From 66-474 sp036759545 (lineage in GTDB: Bacteria > Pseudomonadota > Gammaproteobacteria > Xanthomonadales > Rhodanobacteraceae), in assembly GCA_036759545.1 (NCBI GenBank), contig DAIOUL010000109.1, forward strand, positions 1 through 6,425: DNA of 6,425 nt, given 5' to 3'. Positions 1 to 5,819 of the stretch are shown one piece after another. A model generated the notes under the pieces. It was not told where the DNA came from, ran no database searches, and saw nothing but the letters and a program-made list of their open reading frames with translations. A program made the position numbers and the translations under genes. How positions within the stretch are numbered: the stretch's first letter is position 1; each line of letters starts with the position of its first letter.

Positions 1-197
1 TTGCGCTCGGTGCGGGCCAGCGCGTATTCCTCTTTCGTTTCGGGGTGCAGGAACACCGGAAAATCCTTGCCCACCGCCACGTAACCGAGCCCGAGCATTT
101 CCTTCGGTGTGGCGCCCACCACCACGTAATCGCGATCGCCGTGCGCACGGCCCAGCAGCTCGTCGCGCACCACGCCGCCGACTTCGTAGATTTTCAT
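1..197 (-). CDS. cca: CCA-adding tRNA nucleotidyltransferase, 5' part only
   Basis: The product would add or repair the 3'-terminal CCA of tRNAs in the cytoplasm, using CTP and ATP without a nucleic acid template. Only the first 65 codons are visible; the reading frame stays open through base 1, so the gene is cut by the window edge. The N-terminus is that of a class II nucleotidyltransferase: MKIYEVGG, the GGVVRD nucleotide-binding motif (residues 7-12), then D21 and D23 in DRDYVVVG, which match the metal-binding aspartates of bacterial Cca. The stretch through FPVFLHPETKEEYALARTER (about residues 46-65) also closely resembles the E. coli-type multifunctional enzyme. Whether the C-terminal HD phosphohydrolase domain exists cannot be seen. 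The start is the ATG at 197; no strong ribosome binding site precedes it. It begins 34 bases after the stop of the NDUFA9-like gene, so it is probably the next gene of the same transcript. Recognition of the family is secure. Confidence 0.93.
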   Translation of the reverse strand, partial: MKIYEVGGVVRDELLGRAHGDRDYVVVGATPKEMLGLGYVAVGKDFPVFLHPETKEEYALARTER

Positions 198-231
198 GCG
201 GCGATTCTGACAGCGAACCGCGGAATGCGCC

Positions 232-1200
232 TCAACCCGGCCGCTCGTACGCGTGCCGCACGTTGTCGCGCTGGCTGGCGCGGGCTTCGTTCATGCGCCG
301 CTCGAAGGGATCGAGTGACAGCAGCTCCGGCAGCAGCGTTTCGAAGCGGCGCGGCGTGATGCCCATCTCCTTCAGGCCGTCGCGCGTGCCGACCGCATCG
401 AGCTTCAGCGAGTTGAAGTTGTCGCGCGAGAAAGGTTTGCCGGGGATCAGTTCCGCCGCGCAGGCCTGCAACCAGCCGAGCATGTCCGGCAGCGGCAACA
501 CCGCGCGGCGCAAGTGCGCGGCGTCGCGGATCATCCGCACAATCCGCAGCAGCGTGTACGTATCCGGCCCGTACAATTCGTAGATGCGGCCGAAGCTGTC
601 ACGGCGCGCCAGACACTGCATGATCGCCGCGCAGACATCGCCCACGTACACCGGCGCGATCTTCGCGTGCGGGCGTGCCAGCGGCAGCACCGGCGAGATC
701 TTCAGGAGCTTGCGGAAACGCGATACCAGTCCGTCGCCAGCGCCGTACACGATGGTCGGCCGGAAGATCGTCCAGTCCAGTCCGGAATTCTTCACCAGCG
801 TTTCCGCTTCGCCGCGGGTCTTCAGATATTTCGAAGCGTCGCTGCCGGCGTTGATCGAACTCATCTGCAGCAGGCGCGCGATGCCGGCTTCGCGGCAGGC
901 GGCGATCACGCTGGCGGTGAGGTCCACGTGCGCGTGCGCGAAACCCGCGCGGCCGGTTTCGTTGAGGATGCCGACCAGGTTCAGCACGGTGTCGTGCCCG
1001 GCGAACTCCTGCACCAGCGCCGCGCGTTCGTAGACGTTGGTGCTGACGATGCGCACCGAGGGGAGCACCAGCAACGCGCGGTGCCTCTCGCGGTTGCGCG
1101 AAAGTATCGTGATGCGATAGCCATCCGCCGCCAGCTTCGGTACCAGATGACCGCCGATGAATCCGGTGCCGCCGAGGATCGCGATGCGTTGCGCTTTCAT
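232..1200 (-). CDS. NDUFA9-like NAD(P)-binding protein (atypical extended SDR)
   Basis: A 322-residue protein of the short-chain dehydrogenase superfamily, closest to the bacterial 'complex I NDUFA9 subunit family'. An N-terminal Rossmann fold is shown by GGTGFIGG (residues 10-17, glycines 10/13/16) for the dinucleotide, a basic SRNRERHR turn after beta-2 (about 34-41), NLVGIL (74-79), the MSSINA strand (113-118), and FRPTIVYGAGDG (146-157). The substrate-side C-terminal half continues to residue 322 without a signal peptide or clear membrane segment. At the position expected for the YxxxK motif the sequence reads Y125-L-K-T-R129, so lysine is replaced by arginine, which suggests weak or altered dehydrogenase activity, or a structural role. 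Mitochondrial NDUFA9 is an accessory complex I subunit; the bacterial role is unknown, and no nuo genes are visible here. The ATG at 1200 lies 10 bases after the slt stop with almost no Shine-Dalgarno sequence, pointing to reinitiation after slt translation. Family call firm, function not. Confidence 0.88.
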   Translation of the reverse strand: MKAQRIAILGGTGFIGGHLVPKLAADGYRITILSRNRERHRALLVLPSVRIVSTNVYERAALVQEFAGHDTVLNLVGILNETGRAGFAHAHVDLTASVIAACREAGIARLLQMSSINAGSDASKYLKTRGEAETLVKNSGLDWTIFRPTIVYGAGDGLVSRFRKLLKISPVLPLARPHAKIAPVYVGDVCAAIMQCLARRDSFGRIYELYGPDTYTLLRIVRMIRDAAHLRRAVLPLPDMLGWLQACAAELIPGKPFSRDNFNSLKLDAVGTRDGLKEMGITPRRFETLLPELLSLDPFERRMNEARASQRDNVRHAYERPG

Positions 1201-1210
1201 GGGTGCGCGC

Positions 1211-3313
1211 TCAGTGGGCGTTGCGGGCGGCCGTGGTGCTGCTGGCCGCAGGAGCTGAAGCTGACGACGCTGCGACAGGCGCCGCTGCAGCAACGCGTCC
1301 AGCGCTATTCGCATCCAGACGACAGACCACCTGCTTGCGCGGGACGCCGCCGCCGGGTTCGTACGCCGTGCCAATCGCCGGCATGCGCGAGGACACCGGA
1401 AGTGCATCGCCGTGCAAGCGCCAGTCGTACATCGTGGTGAACGACAGTACGCGGGCGACGTATCCGCGCGTCTCCTGATACGGAATGGTGGCGATGAAAA
1501 TGTCCGGCTCCAGTGCGCCGCGCGCATCCACCCAGCGCTGCACCGGCACCGGGCCGGCGTTGTAGGCCGCGCTCGCCAGCCAGGGGCTGCCGTCGAAATG
1601 CAGCGCCATCGCGGCCAAGTAGCGAGCGCCCAGCGGAATGTTGACGTCCGGATCGAACAGATCGTTCGCGGCGTCGTAAGGCAGGCCGTTTTCGCGCGCG
1701 ACCTTCGCTGCGGTGCCGGGCAGCAGTTGCATCAGACCGTACGCGTCCGCGCCAGAATGCGCATCGGTTTGCCAGGCGCTCTCGGCGCGGATGATCGCGA
1801 AGGTCCAGGCCGGATCGATGCCGGCATTGCGCGCGGAGGCGATCACGTCGTCCTTGTCGGCCAGCGGAAAACGCTGCTCGTACAAACGCAGATCGTCGCC
1901 GTTGCCGAAGGCGAATACCGCGCGGTCGTACCAGCCGCGACGCCAGGCGAGTCCTGCCGCGGCGCGCCGATCGGCATCGGGCAATGCGGCGAAAGCGCGC
2001 GTCCATTCGCGCCGAGCGGGCTGCAGCATGTCCAGCGCGAAGAATTCGAATGCACGCGCGAAGCCCGGCGTGTCCAGCACGCGCTGCTGCGCGGACGGAT
2101 CATCCACCAGTTGCTCGGGGCAGATGCTGTACGGCAAGCCGGCGCGATCGGCGGCGAGGAAACCGTAGTAGGTCGCCTGCTGCGCCAGCGCCGCGTAATC
2201 CGCGCGCGCTTCGTCCACGTGCCGCAGTTTTTCCGCGACGCGTGCCTGCCAGTAACGCCATTCGTCGTGCTGCATTTCATCGGGCGTCAACGCGGCGATC
2301 GCGCTCTGCGCGGCGTTCCAGTCGCGATTCGCCAGTGCCACGCGCACGCGCCACTCGCGGGTGGCGTCGGTCTGCGCGGCCGGTGGCAATGAGGCGAGTT
2401 TCGCCAACGCGTCCGGTTCGAAATCGGTGGCGCTGTACAGGGCCAGCGCATTGAGGATGCGATTGCGCTGTTCGGTGTCGAATGCGAAGCGCGACGACAA
2501 CCTGTCCCAGGCGGCCTCGGCCTCGTCGTCGTGACGATGCGCGTAGCGGCGCAGGGCGATCGTCAACGCCTGCCGCGTGCGCGCATCGTCCGAAAGCGTA
2601 TCTGCCTGCGCCAGCAGCGCGGCCGGATTGCGCAGCGCCGTAGCCAGTCTGCGTGCAACGATTTGTTGTTCCGACGGCAGCCACGCCGCGGACTGATCGA
2701 TGGTCGAGGACGCGTTCGCTTCGGCCGCGCGATCGATGCGATCCCAGACGCGCTCCGGTGTCAGCAGACCTTGCGCATACGCCGCCTGCAAAACGGGATC
2801 ACAAGCGGAAGGCAGTTCGGTTTCCTGCCAGAGCGATGCGAGATCGCGCTGGAATTCGAGGCCGCCGCCTTGTGCGAGTTGCGCCTGCAATGCATCGCAG
2901 TTCAGCGCATTGCCCAATCCGGGTTTGTAGAAGGACAGGAAACCATTCCAGTCGCGCTGCTGCGCCAGCCACTGCAATTCGTGGCGGCGCAAATCATCGG
3001 CGGGAATCAGATCCGGATAACGCGCGAGATACGCGCGCACCTGTTCGCGGTCGGCGTGCGCGATGTCGTGTTCCAGCGCGGCCGCTTCCAGATACGGATA
3101 CAGCGGATAGCTTTCCAGTCCGCGCGCCAGCGTCCGCCAATCCTGGCCTTCGTAGGCGGCCGTATAGGCCGCACGAAAAGCGTCGCGTTGCTGTTGCAGA
3201 TCGGATGCCTGCGCGAATGCACCCACGCAGGTCGACATCAGGATCAGCAAGACGGCCCCGCGCAGCGGCTGCGCGATCCTGCGCGGCATCGAAAGAATGG
3301 ACGCTGCGTTCAT
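1211..3313 (-). CDS. slt: Soluble lytic murein transglycosylase (Slt70 type)
   Basis: A 700-residue periplasmic enzyme that would cleave the MurNAc-GlcNAc bond of peptidoglycan, leaving 1,6-anhydroMurNAc ends. A Sec signal peptide is visible (R11/R12, hydrophobic residues 19-32, likely cut AFA|Q after 34); C29 lies in a poor lipobox, so a soluble protein is likelier than a lipoprotein. Residues 35 to about 345 are helical, alanine-rich repeats of the U-shaped superhelix; a linker domain follows (EWRYWQARVAEKL, 351-363). The catalytic SLT domain covers about 485-635: IIRAES with catalytic glutamate E511, GLMQLLPGTA (526-535), AAYNAGP (582-588) and PYQETRGYV (611-619). The spacing matches E. 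coli Slt70, which is shorter; the extra length is mainly an Ala/Ser-rich tail (about 640-700) holding C664. C139 and C171 match a recalled Slt70 disulfide pair. The ATG at 3313 has a weak GGA seven bases upstream; an ATG at 3289 would also keep the signal peptide. Downstream, the NDUFA9-like gene follows after 10 bases. Confidence 0.95.
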   Translation of the reverse strand: MNAASILSMPRRIAQPLRGAVLLILMSTCVGAFAQASDLQQQRDAFRAAYTAAYEGQDWRTLARGLESYPLYPYLEAAALEHDIAHADREQVRAYLARYPDLIPADDLRRHELQWLAQQRDWNGFLSFYKPGLGNALNCDALQAQLAQGGGLEFQRDLASLWQETELPSACDPVLQAAYAQGLLTPERVWDRIDRAAEANASSTIDQSAAWLPSEQQIVARRLATALRNPAALLAQADTLSDDARTRQALTIALRRYAHRHDDEAEAAWDRLSSRFAFDTEQRNRILNALALYSATDFEPDALAKLASLPPAAQTDATREWRVRVALANRDWNAAQSAIAALTPDEMQHDEWRYWQARVAEKLRHVDEARADYAALAQQATYYGFLAADRAGLPYSICPEQLVDDPSAQQRVLDTPGFARAFEFFALDMLQPARREWTRAFAALPDADRRAAAGLAWRRGWYDRAVFAFGNGDDLRLYEQRFPLADKDDVIASARNAGIDPAWTFAIIRAESAWQTDAHSGADAYGLMQLLPGTAAKVARENGLPYDAANDLFDPDVNIPLGARYLAAMALHFDGSPWLASAAYNAGPVPVQRWVDARGALEPDIFIATIPYQETRGYVARVLSFTTMYDWRLHGDALPVSSRMPAIGTAYEPGGGVPRKQVVCRLDANSAGRVAAAAPVAASSASAPAASSTTAARNAH

Positions 3314-3327
3314 CGATTCCGATTTTA

Positions 3328-3350
3328 GACGATACGCCCGGACGATACGC
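3328..3350. repeat. Two 10-base direct repeats upstream of slt
   Basis: GACGATACGC occurs at 3328-3337 and again at 3341-3350, a 13-base period, or about 1.2 helical turns. The copies sit 15-37 bases before the slt start. They could be a protein-binding site or a small replication-slippage duplication; nothing else in the sequence decides between these. Confidence 0.5.
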
Positions 3351-3356
3351 GTCCGG
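3338..3356 (-). other. Small hairpin upstream of slt
   Basis: CCGGAC (3338-3343) and GTCCGG (3351-3356) form a 6-base stem around a 7-base loop in the gap between the EEP stop and the slt start. No T-run follows on the transcribed strand, so it is not a convincing terminator. It partly coincides with a short direct repeat, and the structure may be incidental in GC-rich DNA. Confidence 0.3.
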
Positions 3357-3374
3357 CGGATGCGCGTGAAAAGA

Positions 3375-4172
3375 TTACGCACTCTGCTGCGCGGCCGAAA
3401 CCGCCGCGGTGGCGGGCAGGCGGATTTGCGCGGCGAGCGGCAGATGATCGGAAAACGCATCGGGCAGCGTCCACATGCGTTCGATCTCGATGCCGCGCGA
3501 CACAAGGATGTGATCGATCGCCCGCTGCGGCCGCCAGCTCGGGAAAGTCGGCGTCGTTTCCAGCGGCTCGGCCAGCGCGGTGCGCGAAAACAGCACGCGC
3601 AGTTCGACGCTGTCCGGATCGCAATTCAGATCGCCCATCAACACCGCGTGCGGAAAACCTTCGAGCAATTCGGCGATGAACGCCAGTTGCCGCAGGCGCG
3701 CCTGCGGTCCCAGCGAAAGATGCGCGATCGCGACGGTCAATGCTTCCGCGCCGCTGCCGTAGCGTGCGATCAGCACGCCGCGGCCGCGGCCGGGCAGCGG
3801 ATAATCCAGCACTTCGGCCGGCGGCAAGCGGCTGATCAGGCCGTTGGCGGAATGCGCCACGCGCGAGACGCGGCGATTGGGCTGGTGACTCCAGTACGGC
3901 AGGCCCGCGGCTTCGGCGAGGTATTGCGTCTGGTTGAGAAAACCCGAACGCATGCTGCCCGCGTCGGCTTCCTGTAGACCGATCACGTCGAACTGAGCGA
4001 TTTCGCGCGCCAGCCTGTCCAGATTGCTGCGCTTGTGCTTGCCCGGCAGCACCGCGCTCCAGCTTCGCGTCACGTATTCGTGATAGCGGCCCACGCTGGC
4101 GCCCGCCAGGATGTTGCAGCTCAGCAGACGCAGCGTCGACGCGTCGCCCGATTCGGAAGCATCAGTGTTCAC
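3375..4172 (-). CDS. Endonuclease/exonuclease/phosphatase (EEP) family hydrolase
   Basis: A 265-residue metal-dependent phosphodiesterase or phosphatase of the EEP superfamily (DNase I, exonuclease III, inositol phosphatase and sphingomyelinase fold). The expected active-site set is present in order: N20 in SCNI, E68 in GLQEAD (metal ligand), H151 in AHLSL, D181 and N183 in GDLNCD, D220-H221 in IDHI, and D242-H243 in SDHLPL (catalytic histidine). Nothing is missing, so an active enzyme is likely, but the superfamily is too broad to name a substrate. There is no signal peptide or membrane segment, so it is probably cytoplasmic despite its envelope-related neighbours. The start is a GTG at 4172: an in-frame TAG lies just upstream, no ATG occurs before the first core strand at about residue 14, and an AGG lies about nine bases ahead of the GTG. 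Gaps of 90 bases upstream and 61 downstream, each with a small hairpin, leave it less tightly coupled than the other genes. Confidence 0.9.
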   Translation of the reverse strand: MNTDASESGDASTLRLLSCNILAGASVGRYHEYVTRSWSAVLPGKHKRSNLDRLAREIAQFDVIGLQEADAGSMRSGFLNQTQYLAEAAGLPYWSHQPNRRVSRVAHSANGLISRLPPAEVLDYPLPGRGRGVLIARYGSGAEALTVAIAHLSLGPQARLRQLAFIAELLEGFPHAVLMGDLNCDPDSVELRVLFSRTALAEPLETTPTFPSWRPQRAIDHILVSRGIEIERMWTLPDAFSDHLPLAAQIRLPATAAVSAAQQSA

Positions 4173-4205
4173 CGCATCAGCCTAACATCGCGCCGGTGAA
4201 TGCAA

Positions 4206-4224
4206 ATGCGAAACGCGTTCGCAT
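4206..4224 (-). terminator. Possible weak terminator hairpin between the lipoprotein dsbA and EEP genes
   Basis: ATGCGAA (4206-4212) and TTCGCAT (4218-4224) form a perfect 7-base stem with a 5-base loop, about 40 bases after the dsbA stop. On the minus strand it is followed by TTGCATTC, only mildly T-rich. The stem is modest, so it is at best an inefficient terminator that would lower expression of the downstream genes. Confidence 0.35.
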
Positions 4225-4244
4225 GGGAGCCACGAAGGAATCAC

Positions 4245-4273
4245 ATCTACTGCTTGCGCGATCTACTGCTTGC
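4245..4273. repeat. 16-base tandem duplication across the lipoprotein dsbA stop codon
   Basis: ATCTACTGCTTGC occurs at 4245-4257 and 4261-4273, a 16-base period with a GCG spacer. The second copy contains the dsbA stop codon (TAG, 4265-4263) and the codons for the last residues; the first lies just downstream. The simplest reading is a recent slippage duplication that left the protein end unchanged. Confidence 0.7.
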
Positions 4274-4997
4274 CCTCGTGCTCTTCCTGCTGCACCAGCC
4301 ACAGGCCCAACTGCGTCAGCTCCTGGAAGCTCTTGATCTCGGCGCTGCGGTAATCGGCCACCACCGGTGCGTCGGGCGAATCGTTTTGCAGCCGGCCGAC
4401 GATGAGCGTCGGCGTTTCGTCGATGCCCCAGCCTTGCTCGATCTTCAGGTTCGCCGCCATTTCCGCGTCGGTCTGCGGCGACTTGGCGGCGTCGAGAAAC
4501 TTCTGCCGGTCCACGCCGTGGCCGGCGTAGAAATCCGCCAGATCTTCCAGCGAATTCAGCGGGTAGTGCTGCATCATCGCCTTGAACAATTCGTCGTGCG
4601 TGGATTGCAGCGCGCCCAGTTGCTTCGCCGCATAGAACGCCCGCGCATACGGCTCCCACGCCTCGCTGAAAACCGCGGGCATGTAGCGCACCTGCACATC
4701 TTTCGGCAACTGCGCGCGCAATTGATCGAAGAACGGCGCGAACTCCGCGCAGTGCGGGCAGGCGTAGGAGAATACTTCCACGATCACCACCGGGCCGCTC
4801 GCCTTCTCGCCCGCTTGCGCGAGGCGCACGTACTGCTTGCCTTCGGTGAAGGAACCGCTTGCCATTGCGGATTTCCCTGACGAAGACGGAGGCGCGGAAA
4901 CCGAAGCGCCATCGGTGTCGTTGTGCGCCGAGCAGGCCGCGGTCAGCAGCAGGCCCGCTGCCAGCAACACGCCCGGAATGACGCGCCGCAAGTTCAT
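4263..4997 (-). CDS. dsbA: DsbA-family thiol:disulfide oxidoreductase, lipoprotein, CPHC active site
   Basis: A 244-residue thioredoxin-fold protein that would introduce disulfides into exported proteins. The N-terminus is a lipoprotein signal (LLLTAAC, lipidated cysteine C22), followed by a flexible Ser/Ala/Gly-rich tether to about residue 49. S23 at position +2, rather than aspartate, would favour the outer membrane under the E. coli Lol rule, although other bacteria differ. The active site C80-P-H-C83 in VFSYACPHC is the canonical DsbA dipeptide. The helical insertion covers about 110-190, and the cis-proline is P196, preceded by T195 (DETPTLIV). An extra NDSPDAPVV segment (205-213) follows that strand. 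The ATG at 4997 overlaps the TGA of the upstream dsbA gene (ATGA, 4994-4997) and has no separate ribosome binding site, so translation is probably coupled. It is clearly a paralogue of its neighbour (shared EGKxYxR, VFSYACPxC and FYAA motifs). The symbol is used at family level; DsbL-like or specialised roles are possible. Confidence 0.92.
   Translation of the reverse strand: MNLRRVIPGVLLAAGLLLTAACSAHNDTDGASVSAPPSSSGKSAMASGSFTEGKQYVRLAQAGEKASGPVVIVEVFSYACPHCAEFAPFFDQLRAQLPKDVQVRYMPAVFSEAWEPYARAFYAAKQLGALQSTHDELFKAMMQHYPLNSLEDLADFYAGHGVDRQKFLDAAKSPQTDAEMAANLKIEQGWGIDETPTLIVGRLQNDSPDAPVVADYRSAEIKSFQELTQLGLWLVQQEEHEGKQ
4994..4997 (-). other. ATGA start/stop overlap of the two dsbA genes
   Basis: Read on the minus strand, the start codon of the lipoprotein dsbA (4997-4995) shares bases with the stop codon of the soluble dsbA (4996-4994). 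The downstream start has no clear Shine-Dalgarno sequence, so ribosomes finishing the first gene probably reinitiate on the second, keeping the two products at linked levels. Confidence 0.9.
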
Positions 4998-5689
4998 GGC
5001 TTCAGTGCCGCGGCTTCGCGTGCGACCAGATATTTGGTCAGTTCCACCACTTGATCCGGACCGCCCGCGGAAGCCGAGTCGTAGCGCCACTTGCCGTTGA
5101 CGACCATCGTCGGCGTGCCGGTCACGCCGTAGGCCTGCACCAGCGCATCGGCGCGCTTCATCCTCATGTTCACGGCGAACGAATTGGCGGTCGCGACGAA
5201 ATCGGCCGGCTTGACGCCATACTGCGCATACCATTTGGCGATGTCGTTAATGTCGGGCAGCGGGCTCTTCAGGCGGCCGGTGGCGGCATCGTAGGTCGCC
5301 AGTTCACCGCCGGGTGAGTGGATCGCCTTGAACATCGCGTCGTGCGTTTTGGCTTCGATGCCCAGCGCCTGCGCCGCGTAGAACGCGCGCTGGAATACCG
5401 GGAAGTCTTCCACCGGATTGAACGACACCGGTAGATAATCCATGTACGCATCCGGCGGCAGCGATTTCGCGATGCGGTCGGCGTAGGGCAGGAAACGCCA
5501 GCACACCGGGCACGCATAGGAAAACACTTCCGTCACTTCGACCTTGGACGGATCGGGCGTCGGCTGCGGCGGGTCGATGCGGAAATAGTTCTTGCCTTCG
5601 ACCCACTGCGCGTTACCGGCGGGCGCCTGTGCAAAGGCGGCGCCGGCGAGCGCGAAGAGCGAAAGGAACAGAATCGCGCGCTGGATCAT
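4994..5689 (-). CDS. dsbA: DsbA-family thiol:disulfide oxidoreductase, soluble periplasmic, CPVC active site
   Basis: A 231-residue periplasmic DsbA homologue. A cleavable Sec signal is clear (hydrophobic residues 5-18, likely cut AFA|Q after residue 20). The thioredoxin-fold core carries C60-P-V-C63 in VFSYACPVC, with the cis-proline P193 preceded by T192 (GTPTMVV). The helical domain lies between, roughly 93-188, with FQRAFYAAQALG at 99-110. Length fits a mature DsbA of about 210 residues. The valine replaces the histidine of the usual CPHC dipeptide, which is known to tune redox potential in this family, so this copy may be a weaker oxidant or have different partners. It is unlikely to be a DsbC/DsbG isomerase, since no N-terminal dimerisation domain is present. 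The ATG at 5689 has the best ribosome binding site in the window (AGAGGT, eight bases upstream). It is the first gene after the 130-base gap and overlaps the lipoprotein dsbA by four bases. Confidence 0.93.
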   Translation of the reverse strand: MIQRAILFLSLFALAGAAFAQAPAGNAQWVEGKNYFRIDPPQPTPDPSKVEVTEVFSYACPVCWRFLPYADRIAKSLPPDAYMDYLPVSFNPVEDFPVFQRAFYAAQALGIEAKTHDAMFKAIHSPGGELATYDAATGRLKSPLPDINDIAKWYAQYGVKPADFVATANSFAVNMRMKRADALVQAYGVTGTPTMVVNGKWRYDSASAGGPDQVVELTKYLVAREAAALKP

Positions 5690-5697
5690 TGCGGCTT

Positions 5698-5703
5698 ACC
5701 TCT
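5698..5703 (-). promoter_or_regulatory. Ribosome binding site of the soluble dsbA
   Basis: On the minus strand the bases read AGAGGT, ending eight bases before the ATG at 5689. This is the strongest Shine-Dalgarno match in the window and supports that start codon. It suggests that this gene, unlike the ones coupled downstream, recruits ribosomes independently. Confidence 0.75.
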
Positions 5704-5776
5704 GATCGGAAACTCGAAGCGCGCAGTTTCGGCATGCGCGGCTGAATGGTTGACAAGCATTCGACCGGTTTGTTTC

Positions 5777-5800
5777 CCGGCCGGAGATCAGACCGGCCGG
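5777..5800 (-). terminator. Possible terminator or attenuator hairpin after the cytochrome c4 gene
   Basis: A perfect 8-base stem CCGGCCGG (5777-5784 and 5793-5800) flanks the 8-base loop AGATCAGA. It lies about 20 bases past the cytochrome stop in the transcribed direction, where the next bases read GAAACAAA rather than a T-run. It therefore lacks the U-tract of a standard intrinsic terminator. It could be a partial terminator, an mRNA-stabilising 3' end or a processing site separating cytochrome and dsbA expression. Confidence 0.45.
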
Positions 5801-5819
5801 CCATATCCGCTCTTTCGTT

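Larger units (their letters stand above)
5690..5819. other. Intergenic gap between cytochrome c4 and dsbA genes
   Basis: This 130-base stretch is the longest non-coding one in the window and the likeliest place for a promoter of the dsbA-to-cca genes. It holds a strong GC hairpin just after the cytochrome stop and the dsbA ribosome binding site. A TTGTCA (5756-5751, minus strand) resembles a -35 box, but I find no credible -10 hexamer at 16-18 bases from it, so I do not call a promoter. No small reading frame in it is supported. Confidence 0.6.

Noticed and set aside
514..1440. Plus-strand reading frame of 308 codons opposite the NDUFA9-like gene and the slt end
   Set aside because: It spans two confident minus-strand genes and their junction; composition is that of a shadow frame, with no recognisable domain.
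1201..1527. Upstream extension of the NDUFA9-like protein
   Set aside because: The extra residues overlap the slt 3' end, are Arg/Ala-rich and precede the natural MKAQRIAILGG Rossmann start, so the ATG at 1200 is preferred.
1412..2392. Long plus-strand reading frame of 326 codons opposite slt
   Set aside because: It is antisense to a well-recognised Slt domain, is rich in Arg, Ala and Gly as expected of a GC-rich shadow frame, and shows no family motif.
3314..3505. Upstream extension of Slt
   Set aside because: It would run into the EEP gene and place a basic, non-signal sequence ahead of the evident signal peptide starting at 3313.
3776..3800. GC-rich CGCGGCCGCGGCCG tract as a possible repeat or regulatory site
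   Set aside because: It codes for the Gly/Arg alternation PGRGRG within the EEP protein and needs no other explanation.
4998..5234. Upstream extension of the lipoprotein DsbA
   Set aside because: It overlaps the soluble DsbA coding region and would bury the lipoprotein signal; the ATGA overlap start fits better.
5750..5772. Perfect TTGACA on the plus strand (5750-5755) as a promoter -35 box
   Set aside because: No -10-like hexamer lies at the right distance and no plus-strand gene follows; it is taken as chance.
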